Assembly: GCA_032358255.1 (NCBI GenBank)
Contig: JAULBX010026496.1
Location: 166,214 to 230,213, forward strand
Length of the DNA: 64,000 nucleotides
Source: Heterotrichella gracilis
Taxonomy: Eukaryota; Sar; Xanthophyceae; Tribonematales; Xanthonemataceae
Direction: 5' to 3'
Below are positions 59,807-64,000 of this stretch, piece after piece. The notes beneath the pieces were generated by a model. The model was not told the DNA's origin and made no database searches. It saw only the letters and a list, made by a program, of their open reading frames with translations. Each line of letters starts with the position of its first letter. The stretch's first letter is position 1. Both the position numbers and the translations under genes were made by a program.

Positions 59807-61500
59807 ATGGGCTCTGTGAAACCACAGGAGGAGGGATTGCAGCCTGCCCAAGAAGCACACGTCCACAGACTGCCTGATGACGCCCTGGCACAGGTAGGGC
59901 TGCACGTGAGTGCTGTGTTGTAGGCCAAAGAACCAACTGCTCAGATCACAATTGTTTCCATCGCAAAGCTGTGGCTTGTGACAGTGGTCTCAAAAAAGCC
60001 TTTTGACATTGGTCTCAAAACACCGCTTCTCTCACATATCAGAGGCCTCAGAGGCACAACAACAGCGTGCTTTGGTTGCCACAGGTGATGCTGTGCCTGG
60101 TATGCCTGAACGCACCCGCGCTACCACGGTGTGCAAGCGCTGGCACAACCTGCTGCTCAACCAAGGCGTGCTGTGGGAGCAGGTGGGTGAGAATGAGGAT
60201 GAAGTGTTTCCAATCGACAGGCTGCACAAGTACCTGCTCCACACAAGAGAGCTTTGCCTTCGTTTTGGGTGCACTTTCAAGGAGTGCTTGTGTATGGTGA
60301 CAGCTATGGCGCCTGCACGAGCACAACTGCTGCAACTTCAAGTGCAGAGTGACTCGACTACACCGCCGCTGCAGCGTTTTGCAGAGCTCTTCGCGGCGGT
60401 TGGACGTCTGCATAGACTTCAAGAGTTGGACCTTTCTATGACTGCATTTTTGGCCCAACATGGCACATCAGAAAGCAGTGCTGCAGGGGAGAATGAGGGA
60501 TGGGCGGCGGTCTATGCACCCCTAAGCCACCTGACAGCGCTCACCAGCCTTACTTTGGACATTTCGCATAACCTCGGGCCTAGCGCAGGGTTTGCCACCC
60601 TCCACCCATTCCCAGTCCTACCCTTGGTGCTTGACGCCCAATTCGGCGTGGGTGCACTATTGGGCACCAAACGCCCACACGTGTGGCGCCTTCCCCTCAG
60701 CAGCCTGCCCCAGCTGAGCAGCCTGACACTCAAGGTGGTGAACGCAGAGTTTGCATTGGACCTGCGTGCTGCAACAGCGCTCACCGCGCTCACCATGTTT
60801 GTCATCAACACCACCCTGAAGCTGCCTCATGGGTCATCACCCTGGTGGCCAGCTAGGCTAGAGACATTTGCCCTCGCCGCTTCTTCCAAGGTCAAGCCAC
60901 TCCGAGACACCATTGCTGGCGGAGGATGATTGCGCTCGCTTGCTGCCACCCGTGCGCTGCTTGTGCTTGAGGCTTAGCGCTTCTCAGGCCATAAGATCAC
61001 GGCGATGGCCCACGCGCCAGCCACGCTTCAGTACTTGGGTGTGGTGAGCAATGACGATGGGGAATTTACAGATCAGGATTACATTCAGCTCCCGGCCTTG
61101 CCCAACCTCACCCGTCTGTATGCTCCAGAATGCCCTGGCGTGACCCTCACCGCCCCCCTCAATCATGCTTTACATCTTGTGGACCATGACAAAGAGGTGA
61201 GGGTGTGTTGGGCAGGGCTGGGAGATAGCGCTGCAGAGCGACACTGTGCAGCAGCCAGGCATGCAGCCGCAGGGGAGGTGCATCAGCGTGGAGGAACTCG
61301 TGGGACAGGCAGAGGCTGGGGTGGATGATGGTGGCAGGCTGGCCGCCTTGCAGTGGGTGCAGGGCCATGTGGCGCAGCTGCGTGGGCTTGCAGCCAAGGG
61401 CCATGTGGATGCAGGGATCGCGACTGAGCCTCAGGCCATGGCCAGCGACATCCCTGCAGTGCATGCATATGACATAGTATGTTACGATACGCAATCCTAG
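59807..61500 (+). pseudogene. F-box family pseudogene (copy C)
   Basis: Exon 1 (59807-59893) is intact, with its GTAGGG donor. The CCACAG acceptor at 60084 leads into exon 2, but one G is missing near 60100 relative to the other copies (VMLCLV then out of frame). The rest of the F-box (MPERTRATTVCKRWHN) is in another frame. That frame runs to a TGA at 60927. The frame shifts again near 60910, 61000 and about 61210. The final segment, SVEELVGQAE to YDIVCYDTQS, matches the end of intact gene B. At least three or four frameshifts make a functional product unlikely. Confidence 0.85.
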
Positions 61501-62968
61501 CTATAACGTAGCAGGACTTGATGCAGGCATGTGCACATGGCATTTTCACATGGTGCAGCTGCCTCAGTGGCAGTGTGTTTAGTCTGCACCAGTTTGACAA
61601 CCAAACATGTGCAGTAGCATTGCCAATTTCTGCCAGGTTCTGCCAGTGCAGTTTGCATATGCCACCTTTGCGCACAGTCATTCCAGCATTTTTCCTTGGG
61701 TTTCATAGTCGTGGGTCAGCATGCATGCTGGTAGTTGCCACCATAGTGATGGCACAGTGGCTGCCATTTTGTGATGCAGAGGGACGAGGAAAGGTGTTCA
61801 AACGGGGACCGTGCGTGTCAGCGTGTGTAGGGTGATCAGCCTGGGGTGTAAACCCCAGGATATAGCTCACCTCTTAACACTTGCAACTTAGCTACAAATG
61901 GTGTTATGCAGCATTGAACTGGCCACATGTGACAGTGCTGACCGGTCTTGTAAGCACTAATTAATTTATGGCAACCATGTACTATTCTTCCGGTTACTTC
62001 CTTGTCATGAATATCCTTCTGTGGATATTACACAACGCGTGGTGCGGGAATGCAGGTGTGCCAATGTGATATAGCAAAGCTGCATTGACTTCTAGATCAG
62101 CCGCCATGATCAGAATAAATACTCTCCCAGTCAGAGAGCCAGCCCCTCAATGCGCAGCATGGTGGCAGTGCGGATGCAGGTGCCAATAGCCACTGGTGCA
62201 AAAGAGGGGTGTGGGCACAGAGAGATGCCATTCAATGAGAATGGACTAGTCAATGACCTGACACTATTCAGCGTAACTCTCAATGTTTTACGTTGACAGC
62301 TTGAGAGTTTGGACTGAGTTTATTATCTTCCCCGTTTGTCCAATGTCATGCCAGAAATTCTTTAGTGATACTTGGTGGGCAGCAACAGCAAAGACCACTG
62401 GCACGCACTCTCATTGGTTTTTATAACAGGATAACAGAGTAGTGATGAAAAGCGCTAGGGGTCAAGCTCGCTGGGTCAGGGAGGTGATCAGCTGATGGTC
62501 CTTCCCCACTTCACTACACACTCCCCTTTGGGACACACAACCACTGGTCTTGCCTAGGCGTATTCACCTCTTAGCCCTGGCACACGCAGCTTTGGCATAC
62601 TTTGCTCCTCAACCCACGGGTGCTTATTGATGCGCGCCTTTGGCTTTGTTACACCCACAACCAATATCCACATGCATGCCTGCATGTATGCAGTGCCAGC
62701 CCATGTTCAGTTGAAGGCTATGCCCGCACAGCTCTGAATGCCTGCTTTGGTACGAAAATAAGTTCTTCAAAACGTATGCACGACTGGTTGGCCAGTGGCC
62801 CTCGTTGTGGGTCCTTTCCAATAACATTTTTTGGAAAGGAGGCCACTACACTACACTACATTGAACTCAAGCCCCAATATCCAAGGTCAACCCGAAAGAG
62901 TCCGTGATACACCTGCTGGTTTCTCCTGTAAACTACTTTCGCAGCCATCACCTGCAGCAGCCCGAGCT
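61501..62968. other. 3' flank of the F-box pseudogene and upstream region of F-box copy D
   Basis: 61560-62170 aligns in blocks with the 3' flank of gene B (1437 down to about 760). 62640-62880 resembles the upstream region of gene B, including an ATGC-rich run at 62671-62690. No separate gene is recognised. Confidence 0.6.
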
Positions 62969-64000
62969 ATGGGCTCTCTGAACCCTCCTGAAGGGGCATT
63001 GCAGCATGCCCGAGGGGCCATCCACAGCCTGCCTGATGACGCCCTGGCACAGGTAGGGCTGCCTTGCACAGTGCTTGCGCGTGATATGGCACTATGTGGC
63101 AAGTGTACTGTGTGGTAGCCAAAGAAGTCCTTGTGGTCTGGTCCTGATGGTTTTCTGCTGGCCTGTCTTCCCAAAGGAATAAAGCCTTTATTGTTGTTGT
63201 TTATTCTTATTGTCCACCTAGTGGGCACACCTGCTCTAGTCCTTGATGGTTCAGAACACATTCCTGGGTGCTCTAACCAGTGGGGATTCAATCCCCCAGG
63301 AATGCCCACATTTAAGGTAGCAAGCTAATTGTCGCACTGGTTCCTTCCCCCGAAGATACGGAGTGAGTTGCCACAGTTGCTGCCGCCAGGTGGCGTCATT
63401 GCTTCAACGCCAAACATGTGCATATTGTACTTGCAGTGCAGTGGTCCTGGGACAGCGTGCGCACATTGTTGGTATTTGGGCTCCTAAGGAGGCACAACCC
63501 CTTCTGACACTGGTACCAAACCCATCCGCTTCACAGTGACATAATAACAGCGTTGCTCCTGTCCGCAGGTGCTGCTGTGCCTGGATATGCCTGAACGCAC
63601 CCGCGCCACCACGGTGTGCAAGCGCTGGCACAACCTGCTGCTCAACCAAGGCGTGTTGTGGGAGCGGGTGGGCGAGAGGCAGGATGAGATATGCCCAATA
63701 GACAAACTGCTAAAAAAGCTGCACCACTCAAGAGAGCTTTCCCTCCGCTTCCACTGCAGCCTTGAGGAGGGCTTGCGCATTGTGACAGCTATGGCGCCTG
63801 CACGAGCGCAAGTGCTGCGTCTGCAAGTGCACAGTGACTTGGATGAACCGTCTTGGCAGTGTTTTGATGCTCTCTTTGCAGCGGTTGCGCGGCTGCATCA
63901 ACTGCAAGTATTGGACCTACGTGGGGCAGCATTTTCTGGCGCACCACAGAACAGTGCTGCAGCGGGGGACGAGAGCTTGGCAGCGGTGTATGCACCCCTC
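62969..64000 (+). CDS. F-box protein gene copy D, partial (runs off the right edge)
   Basis: Exon 1 is 62969-63052 (28 codons, ending SLPDDALAQ). Exon 2 begins at 63569 after GTCCGCAG and stays open to the window end. It encodes VLLCLDMPERTRATTVCKRW, HNLLLNQGVLWERVGERQDE and then the same Leu-rich region as gene B. The frame is intact through the F-box, unlike copy C. It probably encodes a protein similar to gene B. Confidence 0.8.

Noticed and set aside
60003-60929. A 308-codon F-box gene starting at 60003
   Set aside because: The apparent start lies in the intron and the frame exists only because of a one-base deletion; comparison with copies B and D shows a pseudogene.
63170-63310. Possible tRNA-like stretch (GGGATTCAATCCCCCAGG)
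   Set aside because: A short hairpin resembling a T-arm is present, but no matching acceptor stem or anticodon arm could be found; it lies in the F-box intron.
1-64000. CRISPR array, bacterial operon, prophage or transposon
   Set aside because: Genes have spliceosomal introns. Direct repeats are exon-derived or low complexity. No transposase, reverse transcriptase or long terminal repeats were recognised.

Overview
This window looks like nuclear DNA of a green alga or another member of the plant lineage. The genes are split by spliceosomal introns with GT-AG boundaries, and exon phases join consistently over up to ten exons. The gene set includes VIPP1 with a transit-peptide-like leader, an XRCC2 whose N-terminus resembles the plant protein, a VAMP7-type R-SNARE, a GT34 glycosyltransferase and an expansin. 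Introns and gaps are sprinkled with the plant-type telomere heptamer TTTAGGG/CCCTAAA. The species cannot be named from the sequence alone.

Layout. Left edge (1-3.6 kb): two minus-strand F-box genes, one cut by the window edge and one complete. 4.2-6.8 kb (-): FkbM-type methyltransferase. 8.8-11.7 kb (+): mitochondrial complex III assembly chaperone UQCC1/CBP3. 13.4-17.6 kb (-): GT34 glycosyltransferase with a membrane anchor and coiled coil. 19.3-20.8 kb (-): glutathione S-transferase (GST-1). 21.8-25.8 kb (-): XRCC2. 26.8-28.1 kb (+): VAMP7-type SNARE. 29.7-32.6 kb (-): ethanolamine/choline phosphotransferase. 34.5-39.0 kb (+): large MYND zinc-finger protein with one in-frame TAG. 40.0-42.3 kb (-): CPBP intramembrane protease. 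43.6-45.4 kb (+): second GST (GST-2). 46.6-50.8 kb (-): expansin followed by a fasciclin domain. About 53.0-53.5 kb (+): decayed MYND fragment. 54.5-58.3 kb (+): VIPP1. Right edge (59.8-64 kb, +): two more F-box copies, one a pseudogene and one running off the window. The F-box family therefore flanks the window in inverted orientation.

The genes do not form one pathway; this is an ordinary mixed eukaryotic gene neighbourhood. The most striking feature is structural. Many genes carry partial, degenerate copies of their own exon ends in the adjacent intron or 3' flank ('exon echoes'), often mixed with telomere-like repeats and often carrying a splice-site-like AG or GT. In two genes (UQCC1 and the MYND gene) the echo is a tandem array of about 74 bp units, each made of a splice acceptor, the first bases of the exon and a CCCTAAA run. 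Other notable points are an apparent gene-conversion tract in one GST exon, matched promoter elements in the two GST genes, and an expansin-fasciclin reading frame broken by a single base in a homopolymer.
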